A stretch of DNA of 64,000 nucleotides, from the NCBI GenBank assembly GCA_019694165.1, contig JAIBCL010000004.1, positions 353,574-417,573 of the forward strand, in the 5' to 3' direction. The notes beneath the pieces are model-generated. The model saw only the letters and a program-made list of their open reading frames with translations, had not been told where the DNA came from and ran no database searches. Below, one piece after another: positions 1 through 8,529 of this stretch (positions within the stretch are counted from its first letter, which is position 1; every line of letters begins with the position of its first letter). The translations under genes and the position numbers were made by a program. This DNA is from Verrucomicrobiaceae bacterium. Lineage in GTDB: Bacteria; Verrucomicrobiota; Verrucomicrobiia; Verrucomicrobiales; Verrucomicrobiaceae.

Positions 1-1362
1 GAACAGCCCGTCAATCTCGGCCGCATCTGGCGCATCGTGCCGGACGTGAACAAAACGAAACCCGCGCCCGTGAAGCTGCCGAAGGCGACGGCGGACATCG
101 TGCCTTTCCTCGATCATCCGAACGGTCACATCCGGGACACCGCGCAGCGCGTGCTCATCGAGCGCGCCGATGCAGCCGTCGTTCCGGCGATCAAAGCGCT
201 CGTCACCTCCGCAAAGTCACCGCAGGGCCGTGTGCAGGCGCTTTGGACGCTCGAGGGACTGAACGCCATCGCCACGTCGCCCGAGACGATCATCGAGGCA
301 CTGAGGGACAAGAGCGACAAAGTGCGCGTCGCCGCCGTGCGATTGAGCAATGTCGCGCAAGCGCCGCAGCTTCTCGCGATGAAGGACGATCCGAGCGCAG
401 AGGTGCGCGTGCATCTCGCCGCACAAGTCAGCGCGCAAGCCGGACCCGAGGCACAGCAGGCCGTGCTCGCCCTGTTGAAAAAAGGCGGCAGCACGTTGCT
501 CAACGACGCCATCGCCACCGGCGCACGCGGTCGCGAACTCGAAGTGCTCGAAGCGCTGATGGCCGAGCCCGCGGGCAAAACGGACGCGCTCACCTCGAGC
601 GGCCTGCCCCAGATGCTCGCGAATTGCGTGATGAACGAGCGGCGCGGCGCTCGTGTGACACGACTGCTTGACCTCACCGCGAAGCAGGCCACGGGAAGTG
701 CGCGACTTGCCGCGTTGCTCAACGGCATGGCGGGCATCCCCGTGGACAAGAAGTCGAAGCCCGTGCCGCGCAAACTTTTGTATCTCGAAGCCCAGCCCGC
801 CTCGCTCACTGCGCTGGCGAAGGTCACGAAAGGCGACACCGCCACGAAGAAACTTGTGAACGCCATCGACGCCTCGCTCGCATGGCCCGGCAAGCCCGGC
901 GTACCACCGCCACCGAAGATCGTGCCGCTCACCGCGGAGCAGCAGGCGCAGTTTGAACAGGGCAAGATGATCTACGCCGGCCTCTGCGCCGCGTGCCATC
1001 AGCCCACCGGCACCGGCCTCGACGGCCTCGCGCCGCCGCTCGTCGATAGCGACTGGCTGCTCGGCCCCGCCGAGCGTCCGATCAAAATCGTGCTGCACGG
1101 CATCGGCGGGCCGCTCGTCGTCGGCGGCCGCACCTGGCGTCTCGAGATGCCGCCGCTCACCACGCTCACGGATGATCAGATCGCCAGCATCCTCACCTAC
1201 CTGCGCCGGGAGTGGGAACACACGGCCTCGCCGGTGAAGCCTGGCGATGTTGCCAAGGTCCGCGATACCACCAAGGGCCGGACGAAAGCGTGGACCGCTG
1301 ATGAATTGAAGCCTGCGGCACCGGCGACGGACAAAGAGACGACCAGGAAGACGAAGAAGTAG
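1..1362 (+). CDS. PVC-type haem-binding protein, C-terminal part (5' partial)
   Basis: The frame is open from base 1, so the N-terminus lies outside the window; the in-frame GTG at 37 is only internal. About 453 residues are visible. The first residues (GRIWRIVP) look like the end of the beta-propeller of the large secreted PVC haem dehydrogenases. They are followed by about 270 residues of helical HEAT-type repeats and then a cytochrome c domain. The single haem site CAACH is encoded at 985-999; the Met of 'LEMPPL' (codon at 1147) is the likely sixth ligand. The C-terminus is Lys-rich. A complete relative with the same order of domains lies at 32501-35122. The role is probably periplasmic electron transfer linked to a dehydrogenase; the substrate cannot be read from the sequence. 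Confidence 0.85.
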   Translation, partial: EQPVNLGRIWRIVPDVNKTKPAPVKLPKATADIVPFLDHPNGHIRDTAQRVLIERADAAVVPAIKALVTSAKSPQGRVQALWTLEGLNAIATSPETIIEALRDKSDKVRVAAVRLSNVAQAPQLLAMKDDPSAEVRVHLAAQVSAQAGPEAQQAVLALLKKGGSTLLNDAIATGARGRELEVLEALMAEPAGKTDALTSSGLPQMLANCVMNERRGARVTRLLDLTAKQATGSARLAALLNGMAGIPVDKKSKPVPRKLLYLEAQPASLTALAKVTKGDTATKKLVNAIDASLAWPGKPGVPPPPKIVPLTAEQQAQFEQGKMIYAGLCAACHQPTGTGLDGLAPPLVDSDWLLGPAERPIKIVLHGIGGPLVVGGRTWRLEMPPLTTLTDDQIASILTYLRREWEHTASPVKPGDVAKVRDTTKGRTKAWTADELKPAAPATDKETTRKTKK

Positions 1363-1382
1363 CTTCTTCCCCCGGCGCTCGT

Positions 1383-1438
1383 CGTGCGATCGACCACCTG
1401 CGACTCTACGACGAGCCGACGCCGACGGTCGTCGCACG
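1383..1438. terminator. Bulged inverted repeat between convergent genes
   Basis: The arms 1383-1395 (CGTGCGATCGACC) and 1427-1438 (GGTCGTCGCACG) pair over 12 bp with a single bulged T and a loop of about 31 nt. The repeat lies between two converging genes, so it may end transcription from both sides. No clear T-run follows, so the call is tentative. Confidence 0.3.
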
Positions 1439-1448
1439 GAGTGCGTGA

Positions 1449-2156
1449 TCACTTGGACTCCGAGAGGAGCTTCCTGGCCTCCTCAGCGCTGATCTCGTGG
1501 ACGAAGAGGTTCTTCCACCGGATTTCGCCGCCGTGGGTTTGCAGCATGACCGGGCCTTTGGCCGGCAGCGGCTGCGTGCGGTCCCAGTAGTTCTCCATGG
1601 TCGCACCATCGACGACGAGCTTGTCATTGAGCCACACCCACGTCTTCGCGCCGATCTGTCGGATGCGGAAATGATTCCATTCGCCGAAGGGTTTGTCGGC
1701 ATTCACGAGGGGATCGCGGCCCGGTGTGTTCGGCGTGTTGTTGAAAAGGCCGCCGGAGCCGAGGTGCGGTTTGCGGTCGGGCTTCTTGGGATCGAAGACC
1801 TGCGTGTTGTCCCAGATCTGCACCTGCGGAGAGCCGCGCAGATAAACGCCGCTGTCGGCATGTGGCACGGTCTTGTAGTCGATGTGCAGCTCGATGTCGC
1901 CGAGATCCTCGTTCGTCGTGGCATAGGGACCGGTGCCGTTGTTCACCAGCTCGCCGTTTTCCACGCGCCAATGGCTGGCAAATTCCTTGTTCTGATCTTC
2001 CCGGCCCTTCTTCTTGTCGTGCGGATTCCAGCCGTTCCAGCCGGTGAGGTCCTTGCCGTTGAAGAGCGCCCGGAAGCCGTCGGGCGGCGTGTTGTCGGCT
2101 GCGTGCAGCGAGGTGATCAGGAGGCCGGATAGAATGAGTGTGAGTGCAGGTTTCAT
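1449..2156 (-). CDS. DUF1080 (3-keto-disaccharide hydrolase-like) secreted protein
   Basis: 235 residues starting at the ATG at 2156, which begins a good Sec signal peptide (MKPALTLILSGLLITSLHA, cleaved before ADN). An upstream extension of the frame to 2318 has no signal and is rejected. The mature part is one DUF1080 domain: it opens with 'GFRALFNGKDLTGW' and carries 'SGVYLRG' and 'VQIWD' in the central jelly-roll strands. Family members are periplasmic or outer-membrane proteins, and some hydrolyse 3-keto-glycosides; the substrate here is unknown. It is the last gene of a minus-strand run of exported proteins (4407 to 1449). A second DUF1080 protein is at 30485-31261. Confidence 0.88.
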   Translation of the reverse strand: MKPALTLILSGLLITSLHAADNTPPDGFRALFNGKDLTGWNGWNPHDKKKGREDQNKEFASHWRVENGELVNNGTGPYATTNEDLGDIELHIDYKTVPHADSGVYLRGSPQVQIWDNTQVFDPKKPDRKPHLGSGGLFNNTPNTPGRDPLVNADKPFGEWNHFRIRQIGAKTWVWLNDKLVVDGATMENYWDRTQPLPAKGPVMLQTHGGEIRWKNLFVHEISAEEARKLLSESK

Positions 2157-2260
2157 GATTGAGGAATGAAACAACGCTCCATCATGGCGCGGCTTTCCGC
2201 GCTCGGCGCGGTGAACCGACAAATCAAGCTTCGCCGGCGCACGGAGGAGAACATGCCGGC

Positions 2261-3298
2261 TCACACTTTCACGATGCTCACATACGTGTGCACATGCGGG
2301 AGGACGCGGTAGTTCCACACGAAGCCCGGACCTTCAAGCCGCCAGAAGCTCCACGGCTCCTTCTCGCTCGTGACCGTGTCGCGGTAAAAGGCGAGGTGGA
2401 CTTTGTCCATGCCGCCGTTGGCACGCACGATGTCCATCACCTCCTGCACGTCCTCCTCGCGATACGGTGCGAGCACGTCGCGCAGCACACCTTCGATCAG
2501 GCCCTTTTGATCCTTGCTCAAGTCCTCTCCGGCGATGCCTGGCAGCGCTCCGGGCGACGGGAACGAAATCGCGTCCTCACGTCCTGGCGGGCGGCCATCG
2601 ACCACCGCGTGCTTTTGCTGGTCGGGCTTGAGCGCCTCATACACGCTCATCACCTGCCGCGTCTGCTCGTTGAAGACGTTGCGCTGGCTGTAGCCGTTCA
2701 CGATGTGGCCGTAGAAGATCGGCCCGCCGAAGGCGGCGTTCGGTTCCGAGTTCCCGTCGCAGCGCATGGTGAGATGATGGCCGGTGAAGAGGAAGGTGAA
2801 CTTCCTGTCACCCGTCGGGTCGCCGAAGATGTACGCACCGCAGGAGAGGATGCCGTCGTTCGCATCCCAGCCGCCGTCGCGCGTGATCTTCCGCCAGCTT
2901 TGCTCGTCGCCGGAGGACATCGACTTCAGAATGCGCTCCACCAGCTCGCGCTGGCTCTTCGTCAAAGCCTCGCCGATGGCCGGACCGATGGCCGTGTTGT
3001 AAACACCGAGCCGCGCGGGTCCGCTGCGCGTGCCGGCGTGATTCCACGGATAGACCAGTTGCTTGCGCTGAAACGGATTCAGCCCTGCGTAAAACTCGCG
3101 CACGAGTTCTTCAGCGGGCTTTGCAACGTGGCCGTCGGGTCGCGTCGGCGCGGCATCCGCGGCGTCGGACATGAAGCGGCCTGCGAGCGTGCCGGCCGCG
3201 GCACCGCCCGCGAGGCGGAAAAAGCGGCGGCGGTCGAGCGAGGGTGGCTGAGCGGCCCGGGCGCACTCGCGGCAGTTGGGTTGGAGAATGGATTTCAT
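2261..3298 (-). CDS. DUF3500 domain protein, Tat-exported
   Basis: 345 residues. A twin-arginine signal (DRRRFFRLAGG, residues ~22-32) sits unusually far in, behind a Cys-containing leader (NCRECARA). The rest matches the DUF3500 pattern as I know it: 'FYAGLNPFQRKQLVYPW' at the start of the domain, 'GHHLTMRCD' in the middle and 'GFVWNYRVLPHVHTY' near the end. The molecular function of this family is not established. It lies 80 bp after the EF-hand gene and 104 bp before the DUF1080 gene on the same strand. The leader before ATG 3298 is pyrimidine-rich with no Shine-Dalgarno. Confidence 0.85.
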   Translation of the reverse strand: MKSILQPNCRECARAAQPPSLDRRRFFRLAGGAAAGTLAGRFMSDAADAAPTRPDGHVAKPAEELVREFYAGLNPFQRKQLVYPWNHAGTRSGPARLGVYNTAIGPAIGEALTKSQRELVERILKSMSSGDEQSWRKITRDGGWDANDGILSCGAYIFGDPTGDRKFTFLFTGHHLTMRCDGNSEPNAAFGGPIFYGHIVNGYSQRNVFNEQTRQVMSVYEALKPDQQKHAVVDGRPPGREDAISFPSPGALPGIAGEDLSKDQKGLIEGVLRDVLAPYREEDVQEVMDIVRANGGMDKVHLAFYRDTVTSEKEPWSFWRLEGPGFVWNYRVLPHVHTYVSIVKV

Positions 3299-3378
3299 GG
3301 GGAAGGAGCGATGAAAAGAAGGGTTATGCGTGACGAGAGATGTGCTGGAGGCTGAGTTTGAGTTTGAGTTTCCGATGT

Positions 3379-3921
3379 CTATTTCGCGGGCTTTGGGATG
3401 TCAGGCGCACCGAAAATGGGGTCGCCGAAAATGACGCGCTTAAGTACTTCTCCGTCACCCGGTCCCGCTGCGCCCGGGCGTCGAGGTCCTGGAGGCTGCG
3501 GGCGGGTGACGGACGGCTGCGTGGGTCGTTGTGTCGCGGAAGCCGCCTGCGCGGCGGGTTTCGCTGCGACTCCCGCCCGTTCCTTCTCGTCGAGCGCGCC
3601 ATCGTGATTGCCATCGGCGGCATCGAAGAGCTTCGCGAAAAGCTCGGGCGTCTCATCCTTGTCGAGCCGGGCGTTCTTGTTTGCGTCAAAGTCCGCCCAA
3701 TGCGTGAGCAGCGCCTTGAATTCGACATTGGTGATCGTCGGACTCGCGCCCGGATTGCCGCGGCGCGGAGCATCGGCCAGCGGACGTTCGAAGCCGCCGG
3801 GCGGCGGGCGCAAAGGCGCGTTTTGCGCGTGCACCGTACAGGAGAACAACGCGTGCGCGGCCAGGGCGGCGACCAGCGGCGCAAACGCGCGGAGGGAAAG
3901 CGTGGGCGTGTGTGATTTCAT
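3379..3921 (-). CDS. Secreted EF-hand protein
   Basis: 180 residues with a Sec signal peptide (about residues 1-32, ending VHA). Two canonical 12-residue EF-hand loops are visible. Loop 1 is D79-E90 (D, N, N, R, D, E at positions 1, 3, 5, 7, 9, 12). Loop 2 is D103-E114 (D, N, D, A, D, E). The C-terminal half is Pro/Ala/Gln-rich and likely disordered. It is probably a periplasmic or secreted calcium-binding protein. It sits 36 bp after the small cytochrome gene, in what looks like an operon of exported proteins. No partner can be named. Confidence 0.8.
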   Translation of the reverse strand: MKSHTPTLSLRAFAPLVAALAAHALFSCTVHAQNAPLRPPPGGFERPLADAPRRGNPGASPTITNVEFKALLTHWADFDANKNARLDKDETPELFAKLFDAADGNHDGALDEKERAGVAAKPAAQAASATQRPTQPSVTRPQPPGPRRPGAAGPGDGEVLKRVIFGDPIFGAPDIPKPAK

Positions 3922-3957
3922 GGCGGAATGAGGTGCGTGGGTTGATGCGGAGTCAGG

Positions 3958-4407
3958 TCAGGACTTGGCGAGCGCCGTGTCGAGTTCGGTGACGAAACGT
4001 TTCAGCGCGGCGATTTCGTCCGCCGTCCACGACGGACGCCGCCCCGGGGGCATGTGCGTCTTCGGATTCGGCGTGCTCACCACATGTAGAAATGCGCCGG
4101 GGTCGTCAGGCAGCAGGTAGCCGCCGACGAGCAGCTTCTCAAACTCCTCCGCCGCACCACCCGAAATGCGCAGCGTGGAGCGATGACGCGGCGTGTGGCA
4201 GCCCACGCATCCGTCCTTCCCGTTCCGCGAAAGCAGCGGCCAGATTTCTTTTTCGAATCGGGCAGTCCACTGCTTCATCTGCAAAGCGGGCAGTGCTTCG
4301 CTCGCGGAGCCGTCACCCGCGACAATGATCGCAAGTGCGACGACGCCCACCGCTGCGGCGCGGAACAACATCAGGCGAAGGAATCGAAATGGAACGCCAG
4401 CACGCAT
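3958..4407 (-). CDS. Small planctomycete-type cytochrome c domain protein
   Basis: 149 residues: an N-terminal membrane or signal segment (about 12-32), then one c-type haem motif C67-V-G-C70-H71 and a candidate sixth ligand M119 in 'THMPPG'. This matches the minimal cytochrome domain that begins DUF1549 proteins (compare residues 30-115 of the gene at 36476), but here it stands alone. It probably acts in the periplasm. It is the first gene of the minus-strand run 4407-1449, with the EF-hand gene 36 bp downstream. The start could also be an internal Met a few residues on. Confidence 0.75.
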   Translation of the reverse strand: MRAGVPFRFLRLMLFRAAAVGVVALAIIVAGDGSASEALPALQMKQWTARFEKEIWPLLSRNGKDGCVGCHTPRHRSTLRISGGAAEEFEKLLVGGYLLPDDPGAFLHVVSTPNPKTHMPPGRRPSWTADEIAALKRFVTELDTALAKS

Positions 4408-4594
4408 CGAATCGGCACGGATCGTGGCAGGTGAAACCGAGGCCGCGGCGGCAAGTTGTGCGCATCAGCAAAAGGGATGGCGGCTGCCCCCGCAGCCGCC
4501 GCGTAACGCCCTGCGCGAAGAGCGTCCGCATGAAGACGAGCCGTCCGGCGTGGAGGACGCGTGCCGGGAGGCGCGCTGCCCGCGCCGGACATGC

Positions 4595-5959
4595 TCATCC
4601 CACGGGCGGCGTGTCGATCTGGTCGATGAGCGCCTGCACTTCCTCCGCGCTGAGTTCGTGGTCGATGATCTTGCCGTCGAAGTAGCTCTGATACGCGGCC
4701 ATGTCGAGGTAGCCGTGACCGCACAGATTAAAAAGAATCGTCTTCGGCGTACCGGCGAGATCAGCGGCGCGCGCCTCGCGCGCGGCGATGGCGATGCCGT
4801 GAGTGGCTTCGGGCGCGGGCAGGATGCCTTCGCTGCCGGTGAATTTCACTCCGGCCTCGAAGCATTCGAGCTGCGGCACGGACTGGGCTTCGATGAGCTT
4901 GTCGTGAAGGAGCTGGCTGACGATGGCTCCCGCGCCGTGATAGCGCAGACCGCCGGCGTGGATGGGGCTGGGCACGAAGTTGTGGCCGAGCGTGAACATT
5001 GGGATCAGCGGCGTCATGCCCACCGTGTCACCGAAGTCGTAGCGGAAGACGCCGCGCGTGAGCTTCGGGCAAGAGGCGGGCTCGGCGGCGATGCAGCGGA
5101 TGTTTTTGCCTTCGGTGAGGTTGTGGCGAAGGAAGGGGAAGGTGAGGCCCGCGAAGTTCGATCCGCCACCGAAGGGTGCGATTACGATGTCCGGCAAATC
5201 ACCTGCGATCTCCATCTGCTTCTCCGCTTCGAGACCGATGATGGTTTGATGCATGAGCACATGATTGAGCACGGAGCCGAGCGCATACTTCGTATCGTCG
5301 CGTTGCGCGGCGCGCTCGACGGCTTCGGAGATGGCGATGCCGAGGCTGCCGGGCGAGTCGGGATCTTTGGCCAGAATGCCGCGACCGGCTTCGGTTTCGG
5401 TGGAAGGACTGGCGAAAACCTTCGCGCCCCAGGTGTTCATGAGCAGCTTGCGATACGGCTTCTGATTGAAGCTGATCTTCACCATATACACTTCGCACTC
5501 GAGGCCGAAGTGATGGCAGGCAAAGCTCAGCGCGCTGCCCCACTGGCCCGCGCCGGTCTCGGTGGTGATACGCTTGGTGCCTTCCTGCTTGTTGTAGTAA
5601 GCCTGCGGGATGGCGGTGTTCGGCTTGTGCGATCCGGCGGGGCTCACGCCTTCATACTTGTAGTAGATGCGGCAGTTGGTGCCGAGCGCCTTCTCGAACT
5701 CACGCGCGCGGAACATCGGCGTGGGACGCCAGAGCGAATAGAAGTCGCGCACCTCCTCGGGAATGCCGACCCATTTCTCCGTCGTGACTTCCTGCTCGAT
5801 CAAAGCCTGCGGAAACAGCGGTGCGAGCATGTCCGGGCTGATCGGCTCCTTGGTACCGGGATGCAGCGGCGGCCTCGGCTTGTTCGGCATGTCGGCCACG
5901 ATGTTATACCAGCGTTCCGGGATTTCTTTCTCGCTCAGGGTGATCTTGCGTTCGCTCAT
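4595..5959 (-). CDS. trpB: TrpB2-type tryptophan synthase beta chain
   Basis: 454 residues from ATG 5959; the frame continues upstream to 6022 but those codons look non-coding. It is a PLP enzyme of fold type II. The Schiff-base lysine is K112 in 'GSHKPNTA', and the phosphate-binding loop GGGSN is at 264-268. The long N-terminus and the 'RPTPMFRA' region are those of the TrpB2 subgroup (about 430-450 residues), not the 400-residue TrpB1 that pairs with TrpA. The reaction is indole plus serine (or O-phosphoserine in some TrpB2) to tryptophan. No trpA or other trp gene is near, which fits a stand-alone indole-salvage role. A 187-bp gap separates it from the cytochrome gene downstream. Confidence 0.92.
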   Translation of the reverse strand: MSERKITLSEKEIPERWYNIVADMPNKPRPPLHPGTKEPISPDMLAPLFPQALIEQEVTTEKWVGIPEEVRDFYSLWRPTPMFRAREFEKALGTNCRIYYKYEGVSPAGSHKPNTAIPQAYYNKQEGTKRITTETGAGQWGSALSFACHHFGLECEVYMVKISFNQKPYRKLLMNTWGAKVFASPSTETEAGRGILAKDPDSPGSLGIAISEAVERAAQRDDTKYALGSVLNHVLMHQTIIGLEAEKQMEIAGDLPDIVIAPFGGGSNFAGLTFPFLRHNLTEGKNIRCIAAEPASCPKLTRGVFRYDFGDTVGMTPLIPMFTLGHNFVPSPIHAGGLRYHGAGAIVSQLLHDKLIEAQSVPQLECFEAGVKFTGSEGILPAPEATHGIAIAAREARAADLAGTPKTILFNLCGHGYLDMAAYQSYFDGKIIDHELSAEEVQALIDQIDTPPVG

Positions 5960-6113
5960 GGTTGGATGAGTTGGTTCGGTTGGACGGGCGTGAAGTTTGT
6001 GGCGGCGCGTCAAAAAGCGCAATCACCCGGAGGGGCTGCGCGCACTGTTTCGCAAGATCGGGCTGCCGTCGCCTTGTCCTGCAAAACCACGGCCCGCTGG
6101 CCGTAGCATAAGC

Positions 6114-7367
6114 ATGACCAGCCTTTCTCATCCCAGCCGCCGCCATTTTCTGTCCACGCTAGCCCTCGCCGCCACCGCCGCGCGGGCGCAGGAAACGAAG
6201 AGGAACTTCCCGCCCATGCGCCTCATCACAAAGGGACCGGGGTTTCATTGGTTCGGCTACTATGACAAGCTGCAGTTCTCGCCGGACAACCGCTTCGTGC
6301 TCTCGAACAAGGTGACCTTCGAGCATCGGTCGCCGACGGCGGATGATGTGATCGAGGTGGGCATGGTCGATCTGCACGAAGGCGACAAGTGGATTCCGTT
6401 GGGCAAGACGAAGGCGTGGTGCTGGCAGCAGGGCTGCATGTTGCAATGGATCCCGGGCACGGAGTCGAAGATCATCTGGAACGACCGCGAGAAGGACAAG
6501 TTCGTGAGCCACATCATGGATGTGAAGACCGGCGAGAAGCATACGCTGCCGACGCCGGTTTACGCGCTGTCTCCGAACGGCAGGGAGGCCGTGAGCTGTG
6601 ACTTCTCGCGCGTGGCGGACTGCCGTCCGGGCTACGGCTACGCAGGCTTCCGTGATCCGTTCTTTGATGACATGGCGCCGGAGCAGACCGGCGTGACCCA
6701 TGTGAACCTGGAAACGGGCGAATCGAAGCTGATCATCTCCCACAAGAAGCTGTCCCAGACCGGCGAGATCATCGAGAACCACCCGGACTCGAAACACCAC
6801 GCGTATCACCTGCTGGTGGGACCGGATGGGAAGCGCTTCATCCTGCTGCATCGCTGGACGCAGCCGAAGGGTGGTCATCTCACGCGTCTCATCACGGCGA
6901 ACATGGACGGCAGCGACTTGCGCATCGTGATCCCGAACGGCTACGCCTCACACTTCATCTGGCGCGATGCCACGCACATCCTCTCGCAGGCCAAAGGCTG
7001 GCTGGGCAACAATGACTGGGGTGATTTCCTGTTCGCGGACAAGGACAGCGGCATCGTGGAGGAGATCGGTCATGGCATTCTCGACAAGGGCGGCCACCTC
7101 ACCTACCTCAAGAACAACGAGTGGATTCTCAATGACACCTATCCGCAGGGTGTGCGCCGCATCCAGACGCCCCACCTGTATCAGATCGCGACGAAGAAGC
7201 GCATCGACCTCTGCGAGATCTTCGCCCCGCGCGAATACACCGGCGAGTGGCGCGTGGACAATCATCCCCGCAGCAGCCGCGATGAACGCTGGGTGTGCAT
7301 CGATGCGCCCGACGGATCGAACGGCCGCCAGCTTCATCTGATCGACATCAAAGGGCTGCTCGCATGA
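6114..7367 (+). CDS. Tat-exported beta-propeller-like protein (TolB/PD40-like), unknown role
   Basis: 417 residues from ATG 6114, chosen because it opens with a Tat-like signal (SRRHFLSTLALAATAARA); the open frame to 5997 adds only Arg-rich codons. The mature part has repeated blade-like strands such as 'QFSPDNRFVLSNK', 'YALSPNGREAVSCD' and 'SSRDERWVCIDAPDG', as in PD40/TolB-type propellers. It may resemble oligogalacturonate-lyase-like propellers, but no catalytic residue can be assigned. It is divergent from trpB and convergent with the sugar-binding lipoprotein gene. Confidence 0.7.
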   Translation: MTSLSHPSRRHFLSTLALAATAARAQETKRNFPPMRLITKGPGFHWFGYYDKLQFSPDNRFVLSNKVTFEHRSPTADDVIEVGMVDLHEGDKWIPLGKTKAWCWQQGCMLQWIPGTESKIIWNDREKDKFVSHIMDVKTGEKHTLPTPVYALSPNGREAVSCDFSRVADCRPGYGYAGFRDPFFDDMAPEQTGVTHVNLETGESKLIISHKKLSQTGEIIENHPDSKHHAYHLLVGPDGKRFILLHRWTQPKGGHLTRLITANMDGSDLRIVIPNGYASHFIWRDATHILSQAKGWLGNNDWGDFLFADKDSGIVEEIGHGILDKGGHLTYLKNNEWILNDTYPQGVRRIQTPHLYQIATKKRIDLCEIFAPREYTGEWRVDNHPRSSRDERWVCIDAPDGSNGRQLHLIDIKGLLA

Positions 7368-7403
7368 CTGGTCCCCTGCCCCGTCATCCGGCGCGCCCAC
7401 GAC

Positions 7404-8486
7404 TCAAAGCTCCGGCACCTTCAGCCCCCGGGCACGCAGTTCATCGAGGTTCTTCGGCGTGAAAACCACCGGCTCGATCTCGTAGGCTGGCTTGGGCTTG
7501 AAGCCGCCGTCCTTCAGCATCCGCTCCACCAGACGCCAGGCGAAATCCACGAGCAATGGCTGGTGGACCGTGGCGTCGATGGCGTTCTTGCCCAGCATCT
7601 CCAGCCCGCCGCCGGGACCCGTCACGCCATCGGTGCCCACGATCAGGAGCGACTCGCGGACCTTCTCCTCGACCGAGGCCTCGCTGGCGCCGAGGGCGAT
7701 GATGTCATTGTGCGCATACACGGCATCGAAGCCCTTCTGCAGCCGCAGGGCTTCCTTGAAACGCAAGATGGCACCCGCCTTCTCCCAGCCCGTGGCCGCA
7801 TCATGCACGAGCACGATGCCGGGCTCCGCCTTGATCGCTTCGGTGAAGCCCTCGCTGCGCGCGCGGCACGCGGGAAGTTTTTCATCTCCTTGAAGCTGGA
7901 TGACGCGGCCTTTGACGCCGGGGGAGCCTTCGTCCTGCGCCTTGCGCTTCAGCGCATCCACCACCAGCCCGCCCGCCAGCGTGCCGATTTTCTTCTGATC
8001 GCAGAACACCACGGAGTCGCACGCGCCGCCTCCGAGGCTGGCATCGAGACCGATGACGATCGAACCTGCGGCACGCAGGGCCTGGATGCTCTCCTTCTCC
8101 GCCGCGGCGTCCACGGGAAGGACCATTACGGCGGACGGTTTCGCGGCGGCCAGCGAAGCAAGCTGCTCGACCTGGGTGGCGACAGAACCCTTGGCATCGT
8201 GAGCGCTGATTTCGGTTCCGGATGCCTGCCGGAGGAGTTCGACGAGCAAATTCACCTGCACGCGCTGGTGGGGGTTTCGCGCATTGGCCAGGCAGAGGGC
8301 CACAGTACGCGCGGCTGGTGCGCTACGCCGCATTCCAGGCACGGGGACGACGATTCCTGACGGATCGCGCGTGGTCTGGCCGGGCTGCTGCGCCGCATCA
8401 CCACCGGAAGGTTTGCAGCCGGTGATCAATGCCAGCGCACCGAGCGCGGCGAGAGTGAGTTTTGAAAGCAGTGCCGGATGTGTCAT
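7404..8486 (-). CDS. Sugar-binding periplasmic lipoprotein (LacI/ribose-binding fold)
   Basis: 360 residues from ATG 8486, which gives a lipoprotein signal with lipobox I-T-G-C24. The body is a type I periplasmic binding protein: 'CLANARNPHQRVQ' at the first strand, 'VMVLPVDAAAEKE', 'VIGLDASLGG', 'YAHNDIIALGA' and 'VGTDGVTGPGGG' are the usual ribose/xylose-binding landmarks. The ligand is probably a sugar. No ABC permease or ATPase is near. Instead the gene follows an MFS transporter by 43 bp on the same strand, so it may be a sensor or scavenging protein rather than an ABC component. Confidence 0.85.
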   Translation of the reverse strand: MTHPALLSKLTLAALGALALITGCKPSGGDAAQQPGQTTRDPSGIVVPVPGMRRSAPAARTVALCLANARNPHQRVQVNLLVELLRQASGTEISAHDAKGSVATQVEQLASLAAAKPSAVMVLPVDAAAEKESIQALRAAGSIVIGLDASLGGGACDSVVFCDQKKIGTLAGGLVVDALKRKAQDEGSPGVKGRVIQLQGDEKLPACRARSEGFTEAIKAEPGIVLVHDAATGWEKAGAILRFKEALRLQKGFDAVYAHNDIIALGASEASVEEKVRESLLIVGTDGVTGPGGGLEMLGKNAIDATVHQPLLVDFAWRLVERMLKDGGFKPKPAYEIEPVVFTPKNLDELRARGLKVPEL

Positions 8487-8529
8487 GGAAGTGGAGGGTG
8501 ACGCACACGTAGGCATGGAACCGGCGGCT

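Noticed and set aside
4193..6106. 637-codon plus-strand open frame opposite trpB
   Set aside because: Antisense shadow of the TrpB2 gene; no signal, motif or plausible start.
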